Positions 11,059 through 20,506 of a stretch of 64,000 nucleotides of DNA are shown one piece after another. Numbering within the stretch: position 1 is the stretch's first letter; every line of letters begins with the position of its first letter. The DNA is from Anomaloglossus baeobatrachus (lineage: Eukaryota; Chordata; Amphibia; Anura; Aromobatidae). The position numbers were made by a program, and so were the translations under genes. The notes under the pieces were generated by a model, which searched no databases, had not been told where the DNA came from, and was given only the letters and a program-made list of their open reading frames with translations. Location: the NCBI RefSeq assembly GCF_048569485.1, contig NW_027442251.1, positions 248,001-312,000 on the forward strand, written 5' to 3'.

Positions 11059-11600
11059 TGTGGGGTATGAAAGGAAGACCGGAGTCAACAATTCCAGGGT
11101 CAAGCATGTTTATTTGCGTAAGCTTCGTTCCAGGGTAGAAAGGGTAAGAGTGCCTTTCAGAATTCGAAGTGGTCGGACTGTACGGACCACCAAGAACTGC
11201 AGGAGAGCTTGAACATCTTCCCATGGATGTGCGACATCCTCCCTCATCAGTTACGTAGGTAAGCAGGTTCTCAGCATTGCAGCCCATTTGTTGTCTTAAG
11301 TTAGTTAAGCGGGGTTAACTAACCTGTCAGTTCAGCCTCAGGTCTAAAGCAGAGGCCTGGACTCCACTCCTTACTCCTCACTCCACAACTCTCCTTAAAA
11401 ACAACTGACTCCTTTTTCCTGCCCCGGGGTCTCCAGACCCTTAGGTGGGCGTTTCCTTCCGTCTGGTCCTGCCCACTGGTGTGCCTGTCTTTCCCTGGGG
11501 GAGGTGACTAGGGTTTTCTGGTTGGCTTTGTGTGACTTAGGTGAGGGAAGTTGTTATGCGGGGGCCTATGTGTGACTACCTGCAGTGTCAGGGCGTCACA
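11059..11600 (-). mobile_element. LTR in left arm of the inverted pair (fossil)
   Basis: On the minus strand it runs from TGTGACGCCCTGACAC (11600) to ATACCCCACA (11059): TG...CA ends, 542 bp. No matching target duplication is visible (AGG on one side, TATGT on the other), so it may be the remaining LTR of a truncated element or may have moved by rearrangement. It resembles the LTR family at 2549 only in its first bases. Open frames in it are not genes. Confidence 0.6.
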
Positions 11601-11758
11601 TATGTATGTGTGTATGTCTGCTAAAGGAATCCGCACCGTCATATTTACAAACACAAAATTTTGACTCTATGCACAGAAGAGAGTCATGCTATTTACATGA
11701 TTTGTGTTTTTTTACCTTTTAAAACTATCATTAAATGTTAAGTTTTAGTTAGGGATTT

Positions 11759-12456
11759 ATGCTTCTGTCTGTCTCTCTCCCAGTCTCTGTCATCTGTCTG
11801 TCTCTGTGTGTCTCTATCTCTATCCATGTCTCTCTGTCTCTCTATCTCTGTCTGTCTCTCTGTGTCTGTCTGTCTTTCTCTCTTTGTGGCTGTCTGTTTC
11901 TATGTCTGTCTGTCTCTTTTCCAGGTCTGTCTCTTTTCCAGGTCTGTCTCTTTCCCTGTCTGTCTGTCTCTTCCCCTGTCTGTCTCTTCCCCTGTCTGTC
12001 TCTTCCCCTGTCTGTCTCTGTATTTCTTTGTCTGTCTCTGTCTGTCTCTTCCCCTGTCTGTCTCTTTCCCTGTCTCTCTCTGCCTGTCTCTCTTTGTCTC
12101 TCTCTGTCTGACTCATTCCCCGTTTGTCTCTTTCCCTGTCTATCTCTGTATTTCTTTGTCTGTCTCTATCTGTCTGTCTCTCTCTGTCTGTCTCTTCCCC
12201 TGTCTGTCTGTTTCCCTGTCGGTCTGCCTTTTCTCCTGCCTGTCTCTGTATGTTTGTCTTTGTCTGTTTCCCTATCTGCCTCTGTCTCTTTCTCTGTCTC
12301 TGTCTGTCTGCCTTTTTTCCCTGTCTATCTCTGTCTGTCTCTTTCCCTGTCTGCCTCTGTCTGTTTGTCTCTGTCTCTTTCCCTGTCTGTCTATGCCTAT
12401 CTGTCTCTGTCTGTCTCTCAGTCTGTGTCTGTCTCTCTCTATCTGTCTCCCCACTG
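11759..12456. repeat. TCTG/TCTC-rich simple repeat (about 700 bp)
   Basis: Almost pure pyrimidine strand built from TCTGTCTG, TCTCTCTG and CCCTGTCTGTCTCTT variants. It sits at the centre of the Ngaro/LTR inverted pair. Long open frames in several registers (Ser/Leu/Cys/Val-rich on plus, Arg/Asp/Glu-rich on minus) are consequences of the repeat and not coding. Confidence 0.95.
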
Positions 12457-12724
12457 ACATCATATTATCTCACACATAAGCTTCTTATACTATGAATGTC
12501 CTTTGTTCCTATAGCAACCAATCACAGCTGCTATTAATAACTTGCAGCTCCCACCTCCATTCAGTTTAATGGAGGCAGGTTTTTTGGAGAGTAACTGTAA
12601 AGGTTAAATATTCCTGTTAAAACATAGTCTACAACGTTCCCTGAGTCACATGAGGTGTCTGCAAAATTTTGTGTTTGTAAATATGACGGTGCGGATTCCT
12701 TTAGCAGACATACACACATACATA
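12457..12724. other. Spacer flank; no gene seen
   Basis: About 200 bp of ordinary sequence follow the simple repeat. From about 12662 the sequence is the inverted counterpart of 11601-11661 (GACGGTGCGGATTCC and the TATGTATGTGTGT stretch), so the palindrome arms extend past the LTRs. No coding or RNA feature recognised. Confidence 0.6.
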
Positions 12725-13266
12725 TGTGACGCCCTGACACTGCAGATAGTCACACATAGGCCCCCGCATAACAACTTCCCTCACCTAAGTCACACAAAGC
12801 CAACCAGAAAACCCTAGTCACCTCCCCTAGGGAAAGACAGGCACACCAGTGGGCAGGACCAGACGGAAGGAAACGCCCACCTAGGGGTCTGGAGACCCCG
12901 GGGCAGGAAAAAGGAGTCAGTTGTTTTTAAGGAGAGTTGTGGAGTGAGGAGTAAGGAGTGGAGTCCAGGCCTCTGCTTTAGACCTGAGGCTGAACTGACA
13001 GGTTAGTTAACCCCGCTTAACTAACTTAAGACAACAAATGGGCTGCAATGCTGAGAACCTGCTTACCTACGTAACTGATGAGGGAGGATGTCGCAAATCC
13101 ATGGGAAGATGTTCAAGCTCTCCTGCAGTTCTTGGTGGTCCGTACAGTCTGACCACTTCGAATTCTGAAAGGCACTCTTACCCTTTCTACCCTGGAACGA
13201 AGCTTACGCAAATAAACATGCTTGACCCTGGAATTGTTGACTCCGGTCTTCCTTTCATACCCCACA
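12725..13266 (+). mobile_element. LTR in right arm of the inverted pair (fossil)
   Basis: 542 bp from TGTGACGCCCTGACAC to ATACCCCACA, the inverted counterpart of 11059-11600 with only a few differences. Equal lengths and matched flanks show that it was copied together with the neighbouring Ngaro-like fragment, not inserted independently. Confidence 0.6.
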
Positions 13267-15048
13267 CCTCCATTCCCATTTCTTATTTAAAAGTAATTAC
13301 ACAGACACAAATTTATCTTTGGATAATTTTGGCCATAGCAGCCATTTTATTAACAAGAATACATAACCAATTAAATTTGCAATGTGGTAAGGTCCTTGAA
13401 GCTACCAAAACCCTGGTGATTCCCATAACCGAGCAATAAAAAACCTCAACTTGCTCCCAGCCGTTACCCACACTGGCTCAGGAGCACCAAATTATAAGGG
13501 TTAATCCTCCGTCAACCCCAACCACACCCCCAGGGGCCCCGACATACCCCGTCGGGGTTCCCCCCCAAAATCACCAGGGGACCATCAATTCTGCCAATGA
13601 GGGGATCCATACCCGGATGAATCCCCGAACCAATTTTAAACCAACTTCAAGGACCCACCAATAAACAACACCACAACGAAGGCACCTTGAAACCCTTCAA
13701 GTGCCTGAGACCCCCCGCAAGCAAAGGGCCCTCTCAATACCTCCCTGCAAGCCAAGAGCCCATAAGTCAGTTCCCACCGCATTAAGGTGTACCCCGTCAG
13801 CCAACCAAAATTCCTCTTCCGTCCTTTCCAACTCAACATGCCGTATTGCTATACCCCCGTTCCGACTAACAAACTTCGAGATCGCCCTATTAACCTTCGC
13901 CCGCGCCTTGTTCAACCTGTCAACTGACCGCGCTTTCTGCCAACTCTTTCTCGCTACTATCTCTGACCAGACTATCGTTAGACCTGGAAACGACGCCCAT
14001 AACCGTAACAAATCATGTTTGATGTCCTTTATCAAGATTCGAAAAGGACGCCCACCCAAATCATTCCCCCCGGCATGCAACACTAAGATGTCAGGAGGTC
14101 TGTCCAACCGGGCGTATCTATGCACCTCCTGCACCCTAACCCCCGAACACCGAGCCATCGTACGAGAGCCAGGTCCTTCTCAAAACCTAGCTGTCTCCAG
14201 TTCCATCTCGCGTCCGCTCGTCGGGCTCCCCAATACACATAAGAGTGGCCAAGGATCCAGACCAGGGAAGGAAGGGGGGGTGCTTCTGCAATACAAAATG
14301 TACAGACGACACCATTTTATTGCCTCACCAAACCAAATTGACAAAAAACACACACTCTCACCCCCCCCATTGCTACCCTAATACCCTAATACCCCCCCCC
14401 TTTTCCCCTCAATTGCCAACAACCACCTGGGGACGTACATACGACTTAAAGCGCTGCGACTTCCACCTACCAATCTGCTTAACTGTCTCCTCCGGTAGGC
14501 CGCATATAGAGGCCTCCGTCGCTGCCCCAATCCGAAAGACTTCGGATCTAACCCCAACGACTTCAAACATGCCCTAAAAACACTCACAAATTGGTATCTC
14601 GATAAAAAGATATATGTAATAAGGGGCCATCCACCTTCGGACGGATCTGTTGAAAATTCCCGAGACACTTGAACGGGCACATATCAGATGCCACAACCAT
14701 CCCCAAACGGACTAGTCTACCCACACCTCTCTGATCAGTTTTCGATTTCCTAATCCAAAATTCAACTCCGTTTTCCACTGACATAATGTCACCCCAATCC
14801 AAGCCCCCGGGGAACGCCTTACTGGGCGATACCAACTCCCCAACCCGCAGGGCTCCAAAAAACGCCAAAGAAAAGGCTAACTTAAACAAACTCACCTCAA
14901 ACGGAGATAGACAAACCCCCCACAACGCCCTACCCAGCCGGGTAGGGACCCAGCCCAGCCCAGCTGGGACCCAGTTTGAGCGAGGAACGGAACAAGTCCT
15001 TCCCACACCAAGGTTTGCAGGCCCTACCTCAGTCAGGGTTTCACCCAC
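13267..15048 (-). mobile_element. Ngaro-like fragment, inverted copy with longer recombinase part (fossil)
   Basis: This minus-strand copy mirrors 9661-11058 and then continues to about 15048 into a further upstream part of the tyrosine recombinase (SLAFFGALRVGELVSPSK, then FWIRKSKTDQRG), which includes the R-x-G-E neighbourhood of the first catalytic Arg. The SGNH region is at about 14220-13697, with the same GGNDL and DGVHLN blocks. Broken, with no terminal repeats of the family identified. The two copies differ by small length changes, so the inversion is not recent enough to be perfect. Confidence 0.75.
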
Positions 15049-15056
15049 ACTCTACA

Positions 15057-16344
15057 GCTCCGGAATGTCATGCTCTTCAGCCTCCTCCTCCTCCTGCGCA
15101 TCCTCATCCACTTTACCCTCCACACCAGTCCCAAGCTGGAAGCACTGCAGCACTGCCTCGGCGAAGCGGCAACAGGCTGTGCTGCAGCTAATCTGCATAG
15201 GTGACAAACCCCACAATGCAGAAGAGGTGTGGACAGCTCTAAAACAGCATGCAGATCACTGGCTCACACCTCTGAACCTAAAGCCAGGAAAGGTTGTGTG
15301 TGACAATGGCCGGAACCTGGTGGCGGCTTTGAGGCGAGGCCAGCTGACACATGTTCCATGCGTGGCCCATGTGCTCAACCTCGTGGTTCAGCGGTTTCTA
15401 AACTCATACCCAGAGCTGTCTGATCTGCTGGTAAAAGTTCGCCGCCTGTCTGCACATTTTCGAAAGTCACCTACTGCTTCAGCCGGCCTTGCCGGCTTTC
15501 AGCGTCATTTGCATCTTCCGGCTCACAGACTGGTGTGTGATGTCCCCACGCATTGGAATTCAACTCTGCACATGTTGATCAGGATATGTGAGCAGAAGAG
15601 GGCAGTTGTTGAGTACCTGCATCACCTAAGCCATCGGGAAATGGGTCAAACTCCACACATAACACCTGAGGAGTGGAGATGGATGTCCGACCTATGTACC
15701 ATCCTCCAAAACTTTGAGGACTCCACCAAGATGGTGAGCGGCGATGACGCCATTATTAGCGTCACCATACCGCTTCTCTGCCTTCTAAAACGGTCTCTGC
15801 TCAAAACCAAACATGATGCATTGCAGGCGGAACACGATGAGTTGGAGCAAGAAACAGTAGTGGGTGTGGGTGATAACACACAGCCCAGCCTCGTCTCATC
15901 ACAACGTGCAGTGGAGGACTATGACGAGGAGGAAGATGAAGACATGGAGCAACTCTCCGACCAAATTGAGGATATGACATGCATACCAGTCATATGCTCA
16001 GTTCAGCGTGGCTGGCCAGAGGACAGGGTAGATGAGGAGGAGGAGGAGGAGAAGGAGGAGGACAGCATGTTCAGTCATCGTGTTGGTCTGGATATTGAAG
16101 TGATGGCTGTTAAGAGTCTGGCGCACATGGATGACTTTATGGTAAGCTGCCTGTCTCGTGACCCTCGCGTTAAGAACATCTTGGCCGACAATCATTACTG
16201 GTTGGTAACACTGTTAGACCCACGCTACAAGGAGAACTTTATGTCTCTTATTCCCGAGGCGGAGAGGTCAGCCAAAATGCAGCAGTTCTGGAAGGCCATA
16301 GTCACGGAAGTAGGCAAAGCATTCCCTTCACAAAACGCTAGCGT
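15057..16344 (+). pseudogene. hAT-B transposase, internal fragment
   Basis: The hAT-B coding part starts near 15057, inside a longer open frame whose first 90 codons are antisense to the Ngaro-like recombinase and should be ignored. It covers a Ser-rich stretch, QQAVLQLICIGDKP, the second catalytic Asp in VVCDNGRNL, WNSTLHM, DDAIISVTIP, an acidic run and YWLVTLLDPRYK. It stops at 16344 within FPSQNAS, before the hATC dimerisation domain; the following 12 codons are foreign. The C-terminal part of this family is present separately at 31508-32585, overlapping by about 600 bp, so the two are different copies. Not functional. Confidence 0.85.
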
Positions 16345-16638
16345 CATAATTGTAACACTATTAGTTAAAAGAAAGGGATAAACTGTAAAAAAAACAAAAT
16401 AAGGCATAACTTTTTTTTAACATCAATTTTTTTTTTTTAGATTTAACCAAAGAATGTGCACATTTGTTATAATAAACAAGTGAAAAATGTTGAAAATCAG
16501 TCATCCAAAGGTGTGTGAAAAAAAAATATATATATGGTACCAATAAAAATGTCACTTTGTCCTGCAAAGAATGCAGCCCCCCACATTATTTTTTTCCTCT
16601 GTGCGGCCCATACACCCAGCCGAGTTTGAGACCCCCTG
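16345..16638 (-). mobile_element. hAT-type short element remnant, CAGGGGGTCTCAAAC end
   Basis: On the minus strand the end reads CAGGGGGTCTCAAACTCGG, followed by GGGCCGCACAGAGG, a pattern I know from short non-autonomous hAT elements of vertebrates. The rest is A/T-rich with several poly-T runs. The opposite end is not recognisable because the segment abuts the cut hAT-B transposase at 16344. The last 15 bases (16624-16638) also open the duplicated block and recur at 34197-34211. Confidence 0.5.
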
Positions 16639-16737
16639 CCTTACACTATATAGATATCATGTTCATTCCCCATCTATCTTGCTCAGGAGAGCATCTCCCT
16701 CCCCCGGCACCAAGAGCAGCTCATACTGAATTGTTAC

Positions 16738-16950
16738 AATGACTACATTGACACCCCCATACTTTGCACTGACGAGGGGCAAGCACCCCGAAACACCGTG
16801 TCTGCAAATTGGGATTCTGATCTGGCTTATATATCCTGAGTCATATTGCAATGGATTGTTGAAAATCCACTTGTGACTTTTAGGATCGCTACTTCCAATA
16901 GGTGGCGCTGTGCTAGAGTTTGTCTCCTTTACTGGAGAGACAATTTGTAC
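16738..16950 (+). other. 213-bp segment present in D1 only, carrying a hammerhead motif
   Basis: D2 and its inverted copy read TTGTTACATTGAC without interruption, while D1 has 213 extra bases between TTGTTAC and ATTGAC. ACATTGAC occurs at the right junction (16949) and ACAATGAC/ACATTGAC near the left, so either an insertion with an 8-bp duplication or a deletion between TTGT(T)AC repeats in the other copies would explain it. Besides the hammerhead it has a short hairpin, GTCTCC...GGAGAGAC, near 16922-16941. Confidence 0.7.
16763..16808 (+). ncRNA. Type I hammerhead ribozyme motif
   Basis: All conserved parts are present in order. Stem I is TTTGCA (16763-16768) pairing perfectly with TGCAAA (16803-16808). 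The core CTGACGA is at 16769-16775, stem II GGGG/CCCC at 16776-16779 and 16786-16789, and GAAA at 16790-16793. A very short stem III, ACAC/GTGT around one base, is followed by TC with predicted cleavage after 16802. Minimal type I hammerheads with such a short stem III are known from Penelope-like elements, where two copies may act as a dimer. The nearby Penelope-like fragments fit. Activity is not shown by sequence alone. Confidence 0.8.
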
Positions 16951-17437
16951 ATTGACTAGTAACACTGCACACAGAAATGCACCTTAATATTCCACTGTTA
17001 ACCCTTTCCTCCCAGCAGTAACACACAACTCCTCACCTTGATATCATGGTGATTTATGGTCAGAATGACTTCAATGCGATCAGTGATTTCTATTCTAGCT
17101 CTGCTCACATAGATTTTATATCCACACTCAACTATAGGCCGTTCTTCATATTTTGGGGGTTTTTAGTCAGATATACTAGTTTGTGCCTGTATAGTATTGG
17201 TGTAGATGGGAGTGTAGGGCATGGGTTACATGGCACTGTGGTGGGATACTGATGGGAGGTATTGGTGCTGTGTTTGAGGCTTCTACTGGGTATTTTCCTA
17301 CAAATACTGGAACAGCTCACTGCTTAGAATGATCCTTCCCAGCTCTATAATATATTATATATACCCCACAATGCAGGCTCACACACACATTTGTCTCAAG
17401 TGTGTTGTAGGGACACAGATACAGTCTTGGTCATGTG

Positions 17438-18019
17438 ACTAAAGGCTACTTTACACACTGCGATATCGGTCCTGATATCGCTAGTGTGGGTACCCGCCCC
17501 CATCTGTTGCGCGACACGGGCAAATTGCTGCCCATGCTGCACAACACCGAACAGAACCAGTCACACATACTTACCTGCCCGGCGACGTCGCTGTGACCGG
17601 CGAACCGCCTCCTTTCTAAGGGGGCGGTTCGTGCGGCGTCACAGCAACGTCACTGAGCGACCGCCCAATAGCAGTGGAGGGGCGGAGATGAGTGGCCGGA
17701 ACATCCCGCCCACCTCCTTCCTTCCTCATAGCGGCTTTGAGGCAGGTAAGGAGAGGTTCCTCGTTTCTGCGGTGTCACACGGAGCAATGTGTGCTGCCGC
17801 AGGAGCGACGAACTACATCGTTACTGCTGCAGTAACGATAATCGAGAATGGAGACCCATGTCACCGATGAGCGATTTTGCACGTTTTTGCAACGATGCAA
17901 AATCGCTCATCGGTGTCACACGCAGCAACATCGCTAATGCGGCCGGATGTGCGTCACAAATTCCGTGACCCCAACGACTCCGCATTAGCGATGTCGCAGC
18001 GTGTAAAGCCCCCTTTAGT
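17438..18019. mobile_element. Non-autonomous DNA transposon with long terminal inverted repeats
   Basis: The ends ACTAAAGG and CCTTTAGT are inverted, and the repeats continue as CTTTACAC(A/G)CTGCGA(T/C)ATCG for about 31 bp. Inside are further palindromes (TGCAAAATCGCTCATCGGTG near 17895) and GC-rich sequence with GCGACGTCGC-like motifs. Length is 582 bp and there is no coding capacity. Copies are at 34798-35378 and, inverted, 41194-41774. I could not define a target duplication, so the superfamily is open. Confidence 0.7.
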
Positions 18020-18360
18020 GGGAGTGGTGTACAGGGTCTTAGCAGTAAAGAGTATTCCATATTTCTGCCAGATACCCACAGAGATATTGAAATCTGAAAA
18101 AAGAGACTTCTGCTCATTGAAGGTAAGAACTGCTCACATAGCGTTCAACTCCACAGCAAACGTGTGCTCTAGCACTGGCATCTCAGCAGGGATATTCCCC
18201 TACTACACATGTGTGTCTGGGTCGCTGTGACAGTTTACAGGACATAACTCAGGGCACCTAGACAGAAGGCAGAGGGACTACTTTCTATTTCTGGTGTAGA
18301 TCTTAGTACAATATATATATATATACTATTACATGTGACACATGTACCTTGTATTACCAT

Positions 18361-19416
18361 TATTCGCTGTATATGAACCCCTTTTCTCCGGGCATTATTT
18401 GTCTATAGCATTTTTCACGAACCTGAGGCAACTGAGAACCCTTCAGTGAAGGAATTCCACTAACCCTCACAATACCAACCAGGGGCCTCCCTGCAGTAAC
18501 TCAGGTAGTTGTACCCATTCTCTTTCCGCATTCTATGTGTTCTTCTTCTTTCTTCTTTTTTTTCTTTTTTCTTCTTTTTATTTCTATCATGTAGTTCAGG
18601 GGTTTATAGATATATGTCCTGCATCTCATATTTCCTTTAGTGGTGCTTCTTACCCATTCTCATATCATTTACCCTAGTATTTCATGATCCTGAGGCGACT
18701 GAGAACCCTTTAATAAAGGAATCCTTTTTCACTTGAATTGTCAAGTGATACTTACCAGTGACTATCACGTAATGTTACAGGTAGTTGCATTTTCTTCCTC
18801 TTCTTTCTCTCCTTTCTTCTTTGTCACACGGTCCATTGTGTTATAGCCCACGTGTCATGATAACACTTGTACCATCTTTTCATTTAGATTCCACCTACAA
18901 TTATTTACCGATTCCAGTTCTGAAATAGGCTTTCATCATCTACTCACTAGAATTCTCAAGTGCATAAGGTACTGAGACATATACATGTTCACACCATTAT
19001 AAAGAACAAAGTATAAACATTGAGGTTTTTCTCACACCCATGTTCCTGTGTTCTTTGATATGATATGTGTTCATTTCCTTCACTATATAGGATTGCAAGT
19101 TTTCCATTTGTACCTTAATGGCAATGACGCTATACAATTGAACACATATCATCCTGTTATCCATATAGGTGTGTATTTACCTGCTTGACTATTTTTGGTT
19201 GTTTGATCCAGAATGTTTCTCCAGATAGGTCATGTGGAAATTTTCTTTCCTCAGTACAAATGTTTTCACTATGGCTTTGGAAAAATTTTTTGTATGTGCA
19301 TCATGGTTATTTGACCCATTGTACTCTCAAGTAGCAATATATTGTACTGTTATGTTGTACTATGTACTAATTACGTGTTTATATGGTTTTGTAACCCTTT
19401 ATGATCTTAGATAACT
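18361..19416. other. Penelope-type terminal sequence, no gene
   Basis: Two related segments (CCTGAGGCAACTGAGAACCC at 18422 and CCTGAGGCGACTGAGAACCC at 18690, each followed by a pyrimidine-rich run) suggest an internal duplication. The sequence leads into a hammerhead-derived motif and an AATAAA near 19482. Such repeated terminal segments are a known trait of Penelope-like elements. No open frame has coding character. Confidence 0.4.
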
Positions 19417-19461
19417 TTATCCTTGATAAAGACCTAAAAACAAGGTCGAAACGTTGGATGA
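19417..19461 (+). other. Hammerhead-derived motif, degenerate core
   Basis: Stem I TTATCC/GGATGA, stem II GACCT/AGGTC with loop AAAAACA, and GAAA are all in the right order, but the core reads TTGATAA instead of CTGANGA (two changes at conserved positions). This resembles the GATGAAG...GAAACG motif widespread in vertebrate repeats, here followed by AATAAAG at 19481. Probably an inactive relative of the Penelope-type ribozyme. Confidence 0.55.
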
Positions 19462-19870
19462 ATTATCCTTTTGCACAAATAAAGAATTTTCAGCATTCCA
19501 AGAGTTCTTTTCTTACGTTATTGATCACTATAGTGTGCCAGAGCTATTTCTATTGAATTGACTCTTATTTTTTCTGAGCACCTGCTATATACACAGTGAG
19601 CCAGACATATTCAAGTTTCATTCAGAAGGCAGAGGGAAGCCTTAGCAGCTGAGCCTATATCTTGGCTTGTGAGCATTAGAACAGGCCGGCGATTACAGGG
19701 TAACATGAAAAATGTCCAGCTTGCATTATGACTAGAACATGACAATATCCTTTTAAGTACTAACCTATGATGCGTTCCTAAGCAGTTGATGTTATATGTT
19801 CTACATTTCATTTTCTGCATACTTTACAAGTAGTAGAATTTGCTTTGATATAGGCAACTGGATTTTCACA

Positions 19871-20122
19871 ATGAAAAGGCAAAGGATAACGCCCGAAAAA
19901 GACGCCATACATTATGTCAGTGCCATCACTGACAAACCTGGATTGACCATGAAATACATCAATCCCCTTAAAGGTGAGTTAAAACAAGTTTTAACTAAAT
20001 TGCCTTAATATTGTCATGCATTAGAATGACTGTCTTAGGTAATGATAAATATTTTCTACAGGAAGAGGAGTGTTTGCTGAAACTGAAATCGAAAAAGGGA
20101 GTTTTGTTGCAGAATATCGAGG
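19871..20122 (+). pseudogene. SET-domain fragment (KMT5A/SETD8-like), two exons with intron
   Basis: An ATG at 19871 opens MKRQRITPEKDAIHYV... and runs to TTAAAG at 19973, followed by a donor GTGAGT. An acceptor TTTTCTACAG ends at 20061. The 88-bp intron in phase 1 joins the exons in frame as INPLK-GRGVFAETEIEKG, then EYRGEL, which is the start of a SET domain of the KMT5A (histone H4K20 monomethyltransferase) type. After EYRGEL the frame passes directly into Ty3/gypsy integrase sequence, so most of the SET domain (substrate and cofactor pocket) is missing. It retains an intron, so it came by DNA duplication or capture, not by retrocopying. Copy at 37232. Confidence 0.65.
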
Positions 20123-20374
20123 CGAGCTCACGTATGCACTTACGATGGTAGACAACTACTCGAGATTTATGGTTGTGGTACAAGTCAAAGATCTAATGGC
20201 CCATACTGCAGCGAAGGTCTTCCAAGCACACTTATGCAGACCTCATGGCTACTCAGAGAGAGTCCTCACAGATCAAGGCACTGCCTTTGAAGCGGAAATC
20301 TTCAAGGACTTCTGCAGCTTTTACCGATGCAGGAAGATGCGCACTACACCCTACCATGCTCAAACCAATGGTTA
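20123..20374 (+). mobile_element. Ty3/gypsy integrase core fragment (fossil)
   Basis: Encodes part of an integrase catalytic core: TYALTMVDNYSRFMVVV with the first Asp, VLTDQGTAFEAEIF with the second Asp, and TTPYHAQTNG. It is close to the pol at 25859-29085 (TYALTIVDHYSRFLVVV), so the same or a sister family. It starts exactly where the SET sequence stops and ends where a LINE fragment begins on the other strand. Fragment only, with no LTR attached. Confidence 0.8.
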
Positions 20375-20375
20375 T

Positions 20376-20506
20376 CAACCTGCTCAGGACTTTACCCCAT
20401 ATTCCAGATGTGGCCTTACAAGTGATTTATAGAGGGTTAACAATACGTTGGGATCACCGGATCTAATCTCCCTTTTTATACACCCTAAAATCTTGTTTGC
20501 TTTAGA
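20376..20506 (-). pseudogene. LINE reverse transcriptase fragment (CR1/jockey-like)
   Basis: Minus-strand reading gives KANKILGCIKREIRSG and then LYKSLVRPHLEYG, the end of a LINE reverse transcriptase domain. On its 5' side the same open frame runs straight into Ty3/gypsy RT sequence (LYDVIVYS), and on its 3' side it stops at integrase sequence of the opposite strand. About 43 codons. The clade is judged from memory of vertebrate LINE proteins. Confidence 0.65.

Noticed and set aside
11759-12479. Frames of over 200 codons rich in Ser, Leu, Cys and Val
   Set aside because: They lie in a TCTG/TCTC simple repeat that is open in several registers on both strands at once.
14786-15056. N-terminal 90 codons of the 531-codon frame at 14786-16381
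   Set aside because: This part is antisense to the Ngaro-like recombinase. Only the part from about 15057 belongs to hAT-B.
19871-20122. A working KMT5A-like methyltransferase gene
   Set aside because: Only the start of the SET domain is present before integrase sequence takes over; the cofactor-binding and catalytic parts are missing.
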